This document shows, piece by piece, positions 36,227 through 45,701 of a stretch of DNA of 64,000 bases (position 1 is its first letter; every line of letters starts with the position of its first letter). A program made the translations under genes and the position numbers. Source of the stretch: Larsenimonas suaedae (GTDB lineage Bacteria; Pseudomonadota; Gammaproteobacteria; Pseudomonadales; Halomonadaceae); contig NZ_JAMLJI010000002.1 of NCBI RefSeq assembly GCF_023712105.1, positions 372,001-436,000 on the forward strand, given 5' to 3'. The notes beneath the pieces were generated by a model. It was not told the DNA's origin, did no database searches, and worked only from the letters and a program-made list of their open reading frames with translations.

Positions 36227-37632
36227 CACGCACCTCCTTCAGGCAGTTGGGCAAGCGTTCTGGAAAACGCCTTGGGCAGCGCGCTGCTTGGCCGGTAGTG
36301 GCGAACATCCTCAAAGATCGCCATCGCCTCGAGCCACTGCGCGAACTCCGGCGCCGGCGCCAGATCGAGTGCGCGGCGCAGATACAGCGCGTCGTGGAAC
36401 GAGGTGGTCTGATAATTGAGCATGATGTCATCCGAGCCCGGGATACCCATGATGAAGTTGCATCCGGCCGTTCCAAGCAGCGTCAGCAGGTTATCCATGT
36501 CGTTCTGGTCGGCGTCGGCGTGGTTGGTGTAGCAGATGTCACAGCCCATCGGCACGCCAAGCAGCTTGCCGCAGAAATGATCCTCGAGGCCGGCGCGAAT
36601 GATCTCCTTGCCGTTGAACAGGTACTCCGGGCCGATGAACCCAACCACGGTATTGACCAGAAGCGGCTTGAAATGACGTGCGACCGCGTAGGCACGTGCT
36701 TCACAGGTCTGCTGATCGAGCCCGTGATTGGCGTTGGCCGACAGCGAACTGCCCTGGCCGGTTTCAAAGTACATGACGTTGTCGCCCACCGTGCCGCGCT
36801 TCAGGCTCAGCGCCGCATCTCGGGCCTCGGCAAGCGTTGCCAGATCGAAGCCGAAGCTTTCATTGGTGGCCTGGGTGCCACCGATCGACTGAAACACCAG
36901 ATCCACCGGGGCGCCCTGTTCGATCGCCTCAAGTGTGTTGGTCACATGAGTGAGTACGCAGGACTGGGTCGGAATCTGATATTTCTGGATCACCTCGTCC
37001 ATCAGGGTCATCAGCCGGACGCTCTGGGCGACGTTGTCGGTGGCCGGATTGATGCCGATCACCGCATCGCCATTGCCGTACATCAGCCCGTCGAGAATGC
37101 TGGCGGCAATGCCGGTGGCGTCATCCGTTGGGTGATTGGGTTGAAGCCGCGTCGAAAGCCGCCCCTCAAGGCCAATGGTGTCACGAAAGGCGGTCACCAC
37201 CCGGCACTTCTTCGCCACCAGAATCAGATCCTGATTGCGCATGATCTTGCTCACCGCCGCGGCCATTTCCGGGGTAATGCCGGCGCGCACCTGGGCGAGC
37301 CGTTCAGGCGTTGCCAGATCACTCAAGAGCCAGTTTCGAAAATCGCCGACCGTCAGATGCCGGATCGGCGCGAAGGCGTGGGCGTCGTGACTGTCGATAA
37401 TCAGCCGCGTGATCTCATCGCGTTCATAGGGAATCAGGGGGTCGTCGAGAAAGGTGGTCAGCGAAAGCTCTGACAGCGCCATCTGCGCCACTACCCGTTC
37501 CTCAACTGTCTCGGCAGCAACACCTGCCAGGCGGTCGCCGGAGCGGGCCGGCGTTGCCTTGGCCATGAGCTCGGCAAGGCACTCGAAGCGATAGCGTCGG
37601 TCGCCAAGGGTGTAATGATAGGGTCCGGCCAT
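36226..37632 (-). CDS. eutB: Ethanolamine ammonia-lyase large subunit
   Basis: This 468-residue TIM-barrel subunit carries the substrate site and most of the adenosylcobalamin contacts. Recognisable blocks are LSTRLQPNHPTDD, MYGNGDAVIGINPATDN, GSSLSANANHGLDQQT and FCGKLLGVPMGCDICYTNHADAD. GAGGAG precedes the ATG at 37632. No microcompartment shell genes or reactivase EutA are present, so this is the minimal cytoplasmic eutBC-permease form, used mainly for nitrogen. Confidence 0.95.
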   Translation of the reverse strand: MAGPYHYTLGDRRYRFECLAELMAKATPARSGDRLAGVAAETVEERVVAQMALSELSLTTFLDDPLIPYERDEITRLIIDSHDAHAFAPIRHLTVGDFRNWLLSDLATPERLAQVRAGITPEMAAAVSKIMRNQDLILVAKKCRVVTAFRDTIGLEGRLSTRLQPNHPTDDATGIAASILDGLMYGNGDAVIGINPATDNVAQSVRLMTLMDEVIQKYQIPTQSCVLTHVTNTLEAIEQGAPVDLVFQSIGGTQATNESFGFDLATLAEARDAALSLKRGTVGDNVMYFETGQGSSLSANANHGLDQQTCEARAYAVARHFKPLLVNTVVGFIGPEYLFNGKEIIRAGLEDHFCGKLLGVPMGCDICYTNHADADQNDMDNLLTLLGTAGCNFIMGIPGSDDIMLNYQTTSFHDALYLRRALDLAPAPEFAQWLEAMAIFEDVRHYRPSSALPKAFSRTLAQLPEGGA

Positions 37633-37818
37633 GATCGTCTCCTCGTAAACGGCGTGGGCGGCCAGCCATCGGCCATGACGCCACATGCCTTGATCAGAGG
37701 ATAGTCAGGTAAAGCGATTCGGCGTTATCGTGTTTCGGCAAGAGCGACACGCGCAACACCAATAACAACACAGCCCGCTCAAGGCCTGGCTTTTGCCGGC
37801 GGGCAGGAGCGCACACTC

Positions 37819-38766
37819 ATGACATCAGTACGGCCGCACGCGCGCCCTGCACCACGCAAGTGCGTGAGTGAGGCGTGGGACGCCAACGAACACGCCCGCA
37901 ACCTGACCGACTGGTCACAGCAATACGATCAGTTGAGCCCGGGCACCTTTCACGGGCGCCTTGATGAAATTCACCTGCCCAGAATGCAGGTGTTCCGGGA
38001 ATACACCAGCCACGCGCTGGATCAAAAATGCACGGTCTGGCCAGACTCACTCTGGCTCGGCATTCCGATGGGCAAACGGGGCTGTCGCATCAATGGTCAG
38101 CCAAGCGGTGAGCACGAGATTCTCTGCCGCCCCGGTGGCTGCGACTTCGAACTGCTCACGCCGGACGACTTCGGCATCTATGGGCTGGTAGTCAGCCGGT
38201 CGGCGCTGACCGGACTGGCAGACGAGAACACCGAGGGTGTAGCCCACGCAGGCACCGAGCGGCTGTGGCTTGCGCCACCGCATCGCCAGGCCGTCACCTT
38301 CGTGATCGAGCGGCTGCTCGCCATGCCCGCAGACCGGCTCGAAATCAAGGTACACCAGGATATTCTGACGCTTGCGCTCGAGCCCATTTTGCGGGACGCA
38401 CGCCCAAGTGCCGAACGCCCACCCAGCCATGCGCGCCGGCGTAAGGCGGTCGAGCGCGTGCGCGCGCACCTGAATCAGAACGCCGCGCTGCCGGTCACCC
38501 TGGATGAGCTTTGCGCCATTGCCCACGTAAGCCCCCGCACCCTGCGCTACAGCTTCGAAAGCGTGCTCGGCATCAGCCCGATCCAGTTCTTGAGGCTTGC
38601 GCGCCTCAACCGGGTACGGCGTTATCTGTCTACACCGGAGGCCGTCTCGGTGAGCGAGGGCGCCAACGCCTGGGGCTTTTACCACCTGAGCCAGTTCGCC
38701 CGCGACTACAAGGCGCTGTTCGGCGAGACCCCGTCGGCAACGCGCGAGCGTCCCCGGCGCCACTAG
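37819..38766 (+). CDS. eutR: AraC-family activator of ethanolamine use (EutR-like)
   Basis: This 315-residue protein has an N-terminal sensing domain and a C-terminal AraC DNA-binding domain with two helix-turn-helix motifs (about residues 215-305; LDELCAIAHVSPRTLRYSFE and WGFYHLSQFARDYKALFGE-type second motif). Size and divergent position next to eutB match EutR, which activates eut genes with ethanolamine and B12. AGGAG lies ten bases before the ATG. Confidence 0.85.
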   Translation: MTSVRPHARPAPRKCVSEAWDANEHARNLTDWSQQYDQLSPGTFHGRLDEIHLPRMQVFREYTSHALDQKCTVWPDSLWLGIPMGKRGCRINGQPSGEHEILCRPGGCDFELLTPDDFGIYGLVVSRSALTGLADENTEGVAHAGTERLWLAPPHRQAVTFVIERLLAMPADRLEIKVHQDILTLALEPILRDARPSAERPPSHARRRKAVERVRAHLNQNAALPVTLDELCAIAHVSPRTLRYSFESVLGISPIQFLRLARLNRVRRYLSTPEAVSVSEGANAWGFYHLSQFARDYKALFGETPSATRERPRRH

Positions 38767-38825
38767 AATACTTCGCCCCTGATGCCAGGTAGCGCCGGTC
38801 CAGGGCCCTCGCGGGGGTACATGGT

Positions 38826-39950
38826 CTAACGTGACTGTCGCAATACCGGCTTCAGTGTAATGCCCTGCTCACTGTCGGCGGCGGCCTGCTCGATGTCAGC
38901 GAAGTCATAGAACGTCACCAGCTTGTCGAACGGGAACCGCCCCTGCATGTAAAGCTCAACCAGCTGCGGAATGAAGCGCCGGGCCACGCTGTCCCCCTCA
39001 ACGATACCGCGAATGCTCTTGCCGCCGAGCAGCAGGTCGTTGACGTCGAACGCGGCTTCTGTGCCCAGTGCCGGCGCACCGACAACGCCGAGTACGCCAA
39101 GGCCGCCGAGTGCATCGATGCCCTGACGCAGCACTTCAGGTCGCCCGGTCGATTCCAGCGCAAAGTTCACACCGCCCCCAGCGATCTCACGCACGCGCTC
39201 GACCACGGATCCCCTGCCGGCATGAATCACATGGGTTGCCCCCAGCTCCAGGGCGAGCTCGAGCCGTGAGTCGATCATGTCGACGGCGATGATGGTTGTC
39301 GCACCGGCAATCCGGGCGGCCATGACGGCCGACAGCCCGACCGCGCCGGCGCCAAAGGCGCAGAAACGGCTTCCGGGCGTGACGCGAAGGGTGTTGATCA
39401 CCGCGCCGGCACCGGTCTGAATGCCGCAGCCAAGCGGCCCGAGTAGCTCGAGTGGTGCCTCTCGGCTCACGCGTACGGCGTTGTTTTCACGGCTCAACGC
39501 GTAGGTGGCAAAAGAGGACTGACCGAAGAAATGATCGTGCACGGGCTGGCCGTCGGCATCGCGGATCGCCTGCTCGCCGTCTGGGCCTTCGCCGCTGAAA
39601 TTGCGGGCAAAGAACGCCTCGCAGTAGGAGGCGTGGCCCGCATCGCAGGCGTGGCAATCCCCGCAGTAGGCGTAACTCAGCACCACATGATCGCCTACAT
39701 TAAGCGATGTTACTGCCGGGCCAACGGCCTCGACCACGCCGGCGCCTTCATGGCCCAGTACTGCCGGCAGCGGCACCGGATAGAGCTGATCACGCACGAT
39801 CAGGTCGGTGTGGCACATCCCGGTGGCCACGATTTTAATCAACACCTCGTCTTCGCGCGGTGCCCTGAGCGTCAGGTCCTCGAGCTGGAATGCACCGCCC
39901 TTTTCCCGCGTTACCGCTGCCTTGATGGTCATCTGTTGGCTTGTTGTCAT
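38826..39950 (-). CDS. Zinc-dependent aryl/benzyl-alcohol dehydrogenase (AreB/XylB-like)
   Basis: This 374-residue MDR-family enzyme has the catalytic zinc ligands (GMCHTD, GHEGAG), four structural-zinc cysteines (CGDCHACDAGHASYC) and an NAD-binding GAGAVGLSAVMA. The group oxidises benzyl-type alcohols to aldehydes. It is the last gene of the twelve-gene aromatic locus, 81 bases after the benzaldehyde dehydrogenase stop, and GAGGTGATGT precedes its ATG. It matches AreB of the Acinetobacter are genes in role. Confidence 0.88.
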   Translation of the reverse strand: MTTSQQMTIKAAVTREKGGAFQLEDLTLRAPREDEVLIKIVATGMCHTDLIVRDQLYPVPLPAVLGHEGAGVVEAVGPAVTSLNVGDHVVLSYAYCGDCHACDAGHASYCEAFFARNFSGEGPDGEQAIRDADGQPVHDHFFGQSSFATYALSRENNAVRVSREAPLELLGPLGCGIQTGAGAVINTLRVTPGSRFCAFGAGAVGLSAVMAARIAGATTIIAVDMIDSRLELALELGATHVIHAGRGSVVERVREIAGGGVNFALESTGRPEVLRQGIDALGGLGVLGVVGAPALGTEAAFDVNDLLLGGKSIRGIVEGDSVARRFIPQLVELYMQGRFPFDKLVTFYDFADIEQAAADSEQGITLKPVLRQSR

Positions 39951-40031
39951 ACATCACCTCGGTGTCATGTCAGATGCGCACGGCCCCTGCCGCGCGCCAA
40001 CCGCGTACCACGAACACACTGGACAGGCCGA

Positions 40032-41498
40032 TTACAACGGATAGATCGGTGCCTCGCTTTTAAGCGTCAGCCACTGCCACTGGGTAAACTCGTCGAGACT
40101 GGCCGGCCCGCCGATCGCGGTGCCGTTGCCGGAGGCGCCGACGCCGCCGAAAGGGTTGATTACCTCATCATTGACGGTCTGGTCGTTGATGTGCAAAAGC
40201 CCGGTATGGAGCCGCTCGCCCAGTCGCAGTGCGCGGCCGACGTCGCGTGAAATCACCCCGGCCGACAGGCCGTACTCGGTGTCGTTGGCCAGCGCCACGG
40301 CGTCATCATCGCTGTCGAAGGGAATGACGACCGCCACGGGTGCAAAGGTTTCCTCGTAAAAAAGCGGATTATCCGGCTTAACACCACAGACCACGGCCGG
40401 CTGGAAGAAGAGCCCTCGCGTCTCGCCGCCGATCCGAACACTCGCGCCGGCGTCACGGGCGCGGGCCAGTAGATCAACGGCGTGGTCGCGCTGTTGCTCA
40501 TCGATCAACGGCCCGAGCGCCACGCCTTCGCTCGCCGGGTCACCCACATTTAACCCTTTTGCCCGCTCGGTCAGCTGCTCGACAAAGGTGTCGTAAATGG
40601 CGCGGTGCACCAGAATGCGGCCACAGGACATGCAGATCTGCCCCTGATGCAGATAGGTACCCCAGCTGGCATTGCTGACGGCCTGTTCGATGTCGGCATC
40701 ATCGAGCACGATCAGCGCGTTCTTGCCGCCAAGCTCCAGCGAGACCTTCTTGAGCTGAGCGCCGGCGCGCTCGCCAATCTTGCGTCCCGCGGCGGTGGAG
40801 CCGGTGAACTGAATCATCGTGATATTGGGCTCTTCAACCAGTGCCGAGCCCACCTCGCGCCCGCCCGGCAGCACTGACAGCACGCCAGCTGGCAGCCCGG
40901 CACACTCAAAAAGCCGCGCAATGGAAAAGCCCCCGCAGACCGTAGTGCGTGGGTCGGGTTTGAGCACCACGCCGTTACCCAGCGCCAGCGCCGGTGCCAC
41001 CGCGCGCATGGCCAGATAAAGCGGAAAGTTGAACGGGGCGATCACTCCAACCACGCCCAGCGGGCGCCGCCGGGCCAGACTCAGGCGCCCAGGCGTTGAC
41101 GGCAGTACCTCACCGGCCGCTGCAGAGGGCAGCTCGGAGGCCTTGTACAGCGCCTTGATGGTGAGCATGACTTCAAATGCGGCTTTGGCCTGCGTCGAGC
41201 CGCTCTCACTGACCAACCACTGCTCCAGCGACTGACGGTGTTGTTCGGCCAGTCTGGCCGCCTGGCGCAGCACCTCGGCCCGGTCATCGTAGGCGTGTTC
41301 GAACCACTCGGCCGCGGCGTCGCGGCTGGCGCGAGCCGCGCTCGCCACCTGTTCGGCGTCCGCAGTGGCTGCCTGACCGAGTGTTTCGCCGCTGGCAGGG
41401 GCACGGACGGTGATCGTCTCACCGGCGCCCTCGACCCAGCGGCCGGTAAATAAACGCTCTTTCCAGAGAGCGGGGGCCAAAAACTGCTCGTCAGTCAT
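40032..41498 (-). CDS. Benzaldehyde dehydrogenase (AreC/XylC-like)
   Basis: This 488-residue NAD-dependent aldehyde dehydrogenase shows GVIAPFNFPL, FTGSTAAGRKIG, LELGGKNALIV with the general-base Glu, and catalytic Cys in GQICMSCGR. Together with the following alcohol dehydrogenase it would convert benzyl alcohol to benzoate for BenABCD, or salicylaldehyde to salicylate. Start 41498 overlaps the salicylate hydroxylase stop by eight bases; the longer upstream frame is a shadow of that gene. Confidence 0.88.
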   Translation of the reverse strand: MTDEQFLAPALWKERLFTGRWVEGAGETITVRAPASGETLGQAATADAEQVASAARASRDAAAEWFEHAYDDRAEVLRQAARLAEQHRQSLEQWLVSESGSTQAKAAFEVMLTIKALYKASELPSAAAGEVLPSTPGRLSLARRRPLGVVGVIAPFNFPLYLAMRAVAPALALGNGVVLKPDPRTTVCGGFSIARLFECAGLPAGVLSVLPGGREVGSALVEEPNITMIQFTGSTAAGRKIGERAGAQLKKVSLELGGKNALIVLDDADIEQAVSNASWGTYLHQGQICMSCGRILVHRAIYDTFVEQLTERAKGLNVGDPASEGVALGPLIDEQQRDHAVDLLARARDAGASVRIGGETRGLFFQPAVVCGVKPDNPLFYEETFAPVAVVIPFDSDDDAVALANDTEYGLSAGVISRDVGRALRLGERLHTGLLHINDQTVNDEVINPFGGVGASGNGTAIGGPASLDEFTQWQWLTLKSEAPIYPL

Positions 41499-42804
41499 GA
41501 TCGTGCTCCAGAGTGGGCGACGCGGTGTGGCCGGTGGCCAGCAGGGTTCGAATATCGTTGATAGTGTGCTGCGGGTCGGCCGACCACAGCCAGTCAAAGC
41601 GGGTTTCAAGCTCGCGGGCGAGTTCGGCGTCATCGCAGTCACGCCACAGGCCACGCCGCTCATAGAGTTCGCCGGCCTCGAACGAAGTGCGTTGTACCTC
41701 GCTGGAATGCGGGCGGCGCGCACGGTCGAATTCGGCCAGTACCGCGTTGACTCGGGTGCGATCGCAGGCGGAATCCCCCAGCAGCTCGCTCAGCACCCAG
41801 GCGTCTTCCAGTGCCTGACCGGCACCTGCCCCCTGGTGCGGCAGCATGGCGTGGGCGGCATCACCGATCAAAAGCACGCGCTCGCGGTGATAGTGCGGCA
41901 GCGGCGCGATGTCATGCAGCGCCCAGCGCGTGGGCTGCTCGATGCAGCCCAGAATGGCCTGCGTACCTTCGCCCCAGTCGGCAAAAGCGGCCAGCATGCG
42001 CTCCCGGGAGACGGTTTCGACCCAGTCGCCGGTAACCGCGGCGCGGGGGCGGGACCGGGTGCTGTCGGTTTCAAACGCCACCACGTTGACCACCTCACCG
42101 TCCTTGACCGGAAACGTCAGGATGTGACGGTCTTCACCCAGTAGCATCTGGGGCACTCTGGCCAACCGTACATCGGCCTGCCGACGCTCAAGCTCGGATT
42201 CAAGCGTTGTGCGCGACACCAGCCCTCGGTAGGCGTACGTACCGCTGAAACGCGGTCCGGTGTCGCCGTGATGCTCGGCAGGCAGCACATGATCACGCAG
42301 CACGGATTTGATTCCGTCGCAGCCGATGGCCACGTCGCATTCAGCGTGCGTACCATCGGTAAATGAAAGGTGAACGCCATCCTCGTTCTGGGCCACATCG
42401 CAGCAGCGCTTGCCAAAATGGGCAATGCCGTCCGGCAGGCAGGTGACCAGGCTGTCGAGAAAATCGGCGCGATGCACCGAGGACTGGCCGCAGCCTGGAG
42501 CCAGCGTGGCGGTGATGTAGTTATCATCGATACCGTGACGCCACTCGAACCAGACGTCCTCGAACGGGGCCGGCGAGCCGTCGGCTACGCGCCGGTAGGC
42601 CTCACCCAATTCGAGACGCTCGATGGCGCGTACGGCGTTGGGGCCGAACGAGACGCCCGCACCAATTTCGGAAAACGCCTGTGCCGATTCAAAAAGCGTC
42701 ACGTCGAGGTCCACGTGGCGCGAAAGTCCAATGGCCAGCGCCACCCCACCGATACCGCCCCCCACGATGCCCACCCGAAGGCGATTGGATGTTGCTCTTG
42801 TCAT
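41491..42804 (-). CDS. salA: Salicylate 1-hydroxylase (FAD monooxygenase)
   Basis: This 437-residue class A flavoprotein monooxygenase has the dinucleotide loop GGGIGG, a DG-type motif in IGCDGIKSVLR and GDAAHAMLPHQGAGAGQALEDA. It decarboxylatively hydroxylates salicylate to catechol with NADH. The placement next to catABC and a SalE-like esterase supports salicylate as substrate. A 3-hydroxybenzoate 6-hydroxylase or other close flavoprotein is the main alternative. GGGAGACTC precedes the ATG. Confidence 0.85.
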   Translation of the reverse strand: MTRATSNRLRVGIVGGGIGGVALAIGLSRHVDLDVTLFESAQAFSEIGAGVSFGPNAVRAIERLELGEAYRRVADGSPAPFEDVWFEWRHGIDDNYITATLAPGCGQSSVHRADFLDSLVTCLPDGIAHFGKRCCDVAQNEDGVHLSFTDGTHAECDVAIGCDGIKSVLRDHVLPAEHHGDTGPRFSGTYAYRGLVSRTTLESELERRQADVRLARVPQMLLGEDRHILTFPVKDGEVVNVVAFETDSTRSRPRAAVTGDWVETVSRERMLAAFADWGEGTQAILGCIEQPTRWALHDIAPLPHYHRERVLLIGDAAHAMLPHQGAGAGQALEDAWVLSELLGDSACDRTRVNAVLAEFDRARRPHSSEVQRTSFEAGELYERRGLWRDCDDAELARELETRFDWLWSADPQHTINDIRTLLATGHTASPTLEHDHD

Positions 42805-42846
42805 GATGAGTCTCCCTTTGAAACAGTACGAAATCGGCAGTTTTTC

Positions 42847-43575
42847 CTAGGGCCGAGTGGCCAGAATGATGGCCTCGGTCAGGGCATCGGGGGTGCTTTG
42901 ACACACCATGTGCCCGCCCGGCATGGAGACCATGCGGTACAGACCGAGCCGCTGACTCATGCGCGGATGCCAGCCGAAATCACCGGGGGTAAGCGCTACA
43001 TCATCCCAGGCGTAAAGCCAGCTGCGTGGAATCTCGAGCTGCTCGAACGTCGGTAGAGAAACCTTGTCTAGGTGACTGCGTACGGGGGTGGGCGATACAT
43101 GTGAGTAGGCGGCCTGCGCCGTCTCGAGGTCGACGTCGTTGGCAAAGACATCGCGAAAGACCGAAAACGGCAGCACCAGGCCGTTCGGATCATCCTTGAT
43201 CGTATCCCATAATGCCTGATGGCCCGGCGGCAGCACGTCATACAACGATTCGCCATCGCGCAGCACAAAGGCGTTGTGAAACACCATTCGCTCGAGCCGA
43301 TCACCGCGCAGCTCGGCCAGCTTCTGCAGCAGCGTGCCACCCCAGCTGTGCGCCAGTGCCACGAATCGCTTCGGGCAGTGGGTGTCGACGTAGTCGATCA
43401 GCGAGGCCACGCAGTCGTCATGGCTGACACTGCGATCACCGTCCGGGCCATGGCCGGCGACGGTCGGCACAAACACCTCGTAGCCCCGGTCGCGCAGCCG
43501 GTCGGCCACCGGGCGCCAGATCTCGGCGTCACAAAAGGAGCCGTGAATCAGCAACAGTGCGTTGGTCGTGGTCAT
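42847..43575 (-). CDS. Alpha/beta hydrolase (SalE-like salicylate esterase candidate)
   Basis: This 242-residue enzyme has the lipase-like LLIHGSFCDAEIW, nucleophile elbow AHSWGGT and a late catalytic His in PGGHMVCQ. It belongs to the small plant-esterase-like branch that includes methyl-salicylate esterases. In Acinetobacter the sal operon has a porin, an esterase and a salicylate hydroxylase in this same order. Hydrolysis of salicylate or benzyl esters is therefore likely, but the exact substrate is inferred from neighbours. Confidence 0.78.
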   Translation of the reverse strand: MTTTNALLLIHGSFCDAEIWRPVADRLRDRGYEVFVPTVAGHGPDGDRSVSHDDCVASLIDYVDTHCPKRFVALAHSWGGTLLQKLAELRGDRLERMVFHNAFVLRDGESLYDVLPPGHQALWDTIKDDPNGLVLPFSVFRDVFANDVDLETAQAAYSHVSPTPVRSHLDKVSLPTFEQLEIPRSWLYAWDDVALTPGDFGWHPRMSQRLGLYRMVSMPGGHMVCQSTPDALTEAIILATRP

Positions 43576-43613
43576 GAGTCTGTCTCCTCATATGAAAATC
43601 AGTCATATATGCC

Positions 43614-44828
43614 TTACAGGGGTACGCCGATGCCCAGTGACAGCATGTCGACCCCGATGCTCATATCGACGCCCTGCGAGGCGCCATCACCATGCAGGTG
43701 TTCTTTGGGCATGTGCACGAAGGCCCCATTGAGTTCGATGCCGTTATCGAAGGTGTAACTGGTACCGAGGGTGTAGTGGTCACGCCCCTGCAGCGGCGCT
43801 AGCGCCGAAAGCGTGGATTCGCTGCCGGACATCAACTCGCTGGCAAACGACGCACCGCCGCGAATCGTCCAGCGCGGTGTCACGTCATAACTTGCCCCGA
43901 AGCGCACCACCCGCTGATCCTTCCAGCCAAAGCCCGATCCATTGCGATCGCCCAGTGCGCCGCCTTCGGTGAAGGCGTTCCCCCAGGTGTGCTCTTCCGA
44001 CCAGCCAAGCCACATGACGTCCAGTGCAAGCGTCAAACGATCGGTCGGGGTATAGGCCAGTCCAATGCCCGCCTGCTGCGGCATGTTGATGCGCCCCTCC
44101 GGCAGCAGGCGGCGGTAATCGTCAAACCGGCTAAAGCGCATCGGCGTGCGGTAGGTCGCGCCCACCTGCCATTCGGGAGAAAGCCTGCCGATGTAGCCGA
44201 AGGCCGCGCCGTAGCCGGTGGCCCAGTCGCCTTCCGTGTCCTCGAGGCCGAGGTTTTCGACCCCGCTGACTCTAAGACGCTGCGCGCCGAGCAACAGTGA
44301 CGCGCCAAGGTGATGCCCCGGCGCAACCCGATAGGTCAGAGTGGGGTGCACGATGGTCTGGATAAGCTTCGACTTGAGGTCGGTGGTCCCATACCCGAGG
44401 ACCGCCTCGCCATAATCGAGTTCGACGCCGTTGCTGATCATTGACACCCCTGCGGTCCAGTCCTCCGACAGACGGCGGTTGAAGCCGAACTCCGGTACCA
44501 GCGGCAGCGGCGAGTCGTGGTAGCCATTGCCGGCGACATCCAGATCCAGATCGGCCGAGATCACGGCCAGATCAACATCAAAACGATCGCCGACCAGCGC
44601 CATGCCGGCCGGGTTGTTGGCTGCTGCCAGCGAATCCTGCGGCAGCGCGATCGATGCCCCGCCCATGCCCAGTGCACGAGTGCCATATCCCGGCATGTTG
44701 AAGCCGTTGTTGGCCTGGGCGGCGGGCGTGGCGAGCGCCCACGTGGCGGCCAGCGTGAGTGCGGTGGTGGCGAAGCGGCCCGTGATCGGTCGGACTGAGG
44801 TGAGAGAAGGTCCCTGGATCGATGACAT
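43614..44828 (-). CDS. FadL/TodX-family outer-membrane channel for aromatics (SalD-like)
   Basis: This 404-residue protein has a signal peptide (to about PAAQA), the FadL N-terminal block NGFNMPGYGTRALGMGGA followed by NNPAGMA, and a beta-barrel pattern to the terminal residue. FadL-type channels admit hydrophobic molecules laterally through the outer membrane; TodX and SalD are aromatic-pathway members. AGGAG precedes the ATG. It sits 72 bases after benD. Confidence 0.85.
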   Translation of the reverse strand: MSSIQGPSLTSVRPITGRFATTALTLAATWALATPAAQANNGFNMPGYGTRALGMGGASIALPQDSLAAANNPAGMALVGDRFDVDLAVISADLDLDVAGNGYHDSPLPLVPEFGFNRRLSEDWTAGVSMISNGVELDYGEAVLGYGTTDLKSKLIQTIVHPTLTYRVAPGHHLGASLLLGAQRLRVSGVENLGLEDTEGDWATGYGAAFGYIGRLSPEWQVGATYRTPMRFSRFDDYRRLLPEGRINMPQQAGIGLAYTPTDRLTLALDVMWLGWSEEHTWGNAFTEGGALGDRNGSGFGWKDQRVVRFGASYDVTPRWTIRGGASFASELMSGSESTLSALAPLQGRDHYTLGTSYTFDNGIELNGAFVHMPKEHLHGDGASQGVDMSIGVDMLSLGIGVPL

Positions 44829-44900
44829 GATTCGTGGCTCCTGACAGTGTTATTGGCGTTGTTGGCCTGGCATCAGTTGGGTGGTCGCTTGATCCGTGAT

Positions 44901-45701
44901 CTAGCCGCTGTCGCCGCCGGCCACCGGAACGACCGAGCCGGTGATATAGCCGGCCTCGTCGGAGGCCAGAAACAGAATGGGGGCAGCCTGCTCATCGAGG
45001 GTGGCGTAGCGCTTTAAAAAGCTCGACGACAGGGTCTGATCAATGTGGGCCTGAAACCAGTCGCGCTCCTGCTGGTTTCCGGGCTCGGGCGTGCCGCGCG
45101 AGATTCGCCGTGGTGGGGCAGATGTGCCGCCGGGGGCGGTAGCGACCACGCGGATGCCGTACTCGGCCACCTCGAACGCCAGTGAGGTCGTCAGCGCATT
45201 GATGCCGCCCTTGGCCGCCGAATAGGGGATGCGATGAATCCCCCGGGTGGCCGCAGACGAGGCGTTGACGATCACGCCGTGCTCGCGGGCGATCATGGCC
45301 GGCAATACCGCGCGACAGCACCAGAGCGTCGGCATCAGCGAGCGCTGGATTTCAGCCCCGATCTCGGCCTCGCTGAACTCGGTAAAGGGCTTGAAGTTGA
45401 TCGCGCCGCCGACGTTGTTGATCAGCACATCGACCCGACCGTAATGATCAATAATCTGCTTGACCGCCTGTTCGGCGCCGGCCCACTGCTCGAGATCGGC
45501 CTGAACGGCGATGGCTTCATGGCCCTGTTCAATGAGGGTGTCGACCAGTTCGCCAATCTCATCGGCGCGATCCACCAGCGCCAGCCGTGCACCTTCCTCT
45601 GCAGCGCGTTCGGCCACGCGCCGCCCGATGCCCTGAGCCGCGCCGGTGATCACCATCACGCGATCCTTGAAGCGTGCCGGATGCGACATTGTGGTAGTCA
45701 T
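44901..45701 (-). CDS. benD: Benzoate cis-diol dehydrogenase
   Basis: This 266-residue SDR oxidises 1,6-dihydroxycyclohexa-2,4-diene-1-carboxylate to catechol with release of CO2. The NAD loop ITGAAQGIGRRVA, LINNVGG and YSAAKGG are intact. The ATG overlaps the benC stop by four bases (ATGA), so it belongs to the benABCD operon. Confidence 0.93.
   Translation of the reverse strand: MTTTMSHPARFKDRVMVITGAAQGIGRRVAERAAEEGARLALVDRADEIGELVDTLIEQGHEAIAVQADLEQWAGAEQAVKQIIDHYGRVDVLINNVGGAINFKPFTEFSEAEIGAEIQRSLMPTLWCCRAVLPAMIAREHGVIVNASSAATRGIHRIPYSAAKGGINALTTSLAFEVAEYGIRVVATAPGGTSAPPRRISRGTPEPGNQQERDWFQAHIDQTLSSSFLKRYATLDEQAAPILFLASDEAGYITGSVVPVAGGDSG

Noticed and set aside
36136-37473. 445-codon plus-strand frame opposite eutB/eutC
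   Set aside because: Antisense to two confidently identified subunits; no motif or start signal.
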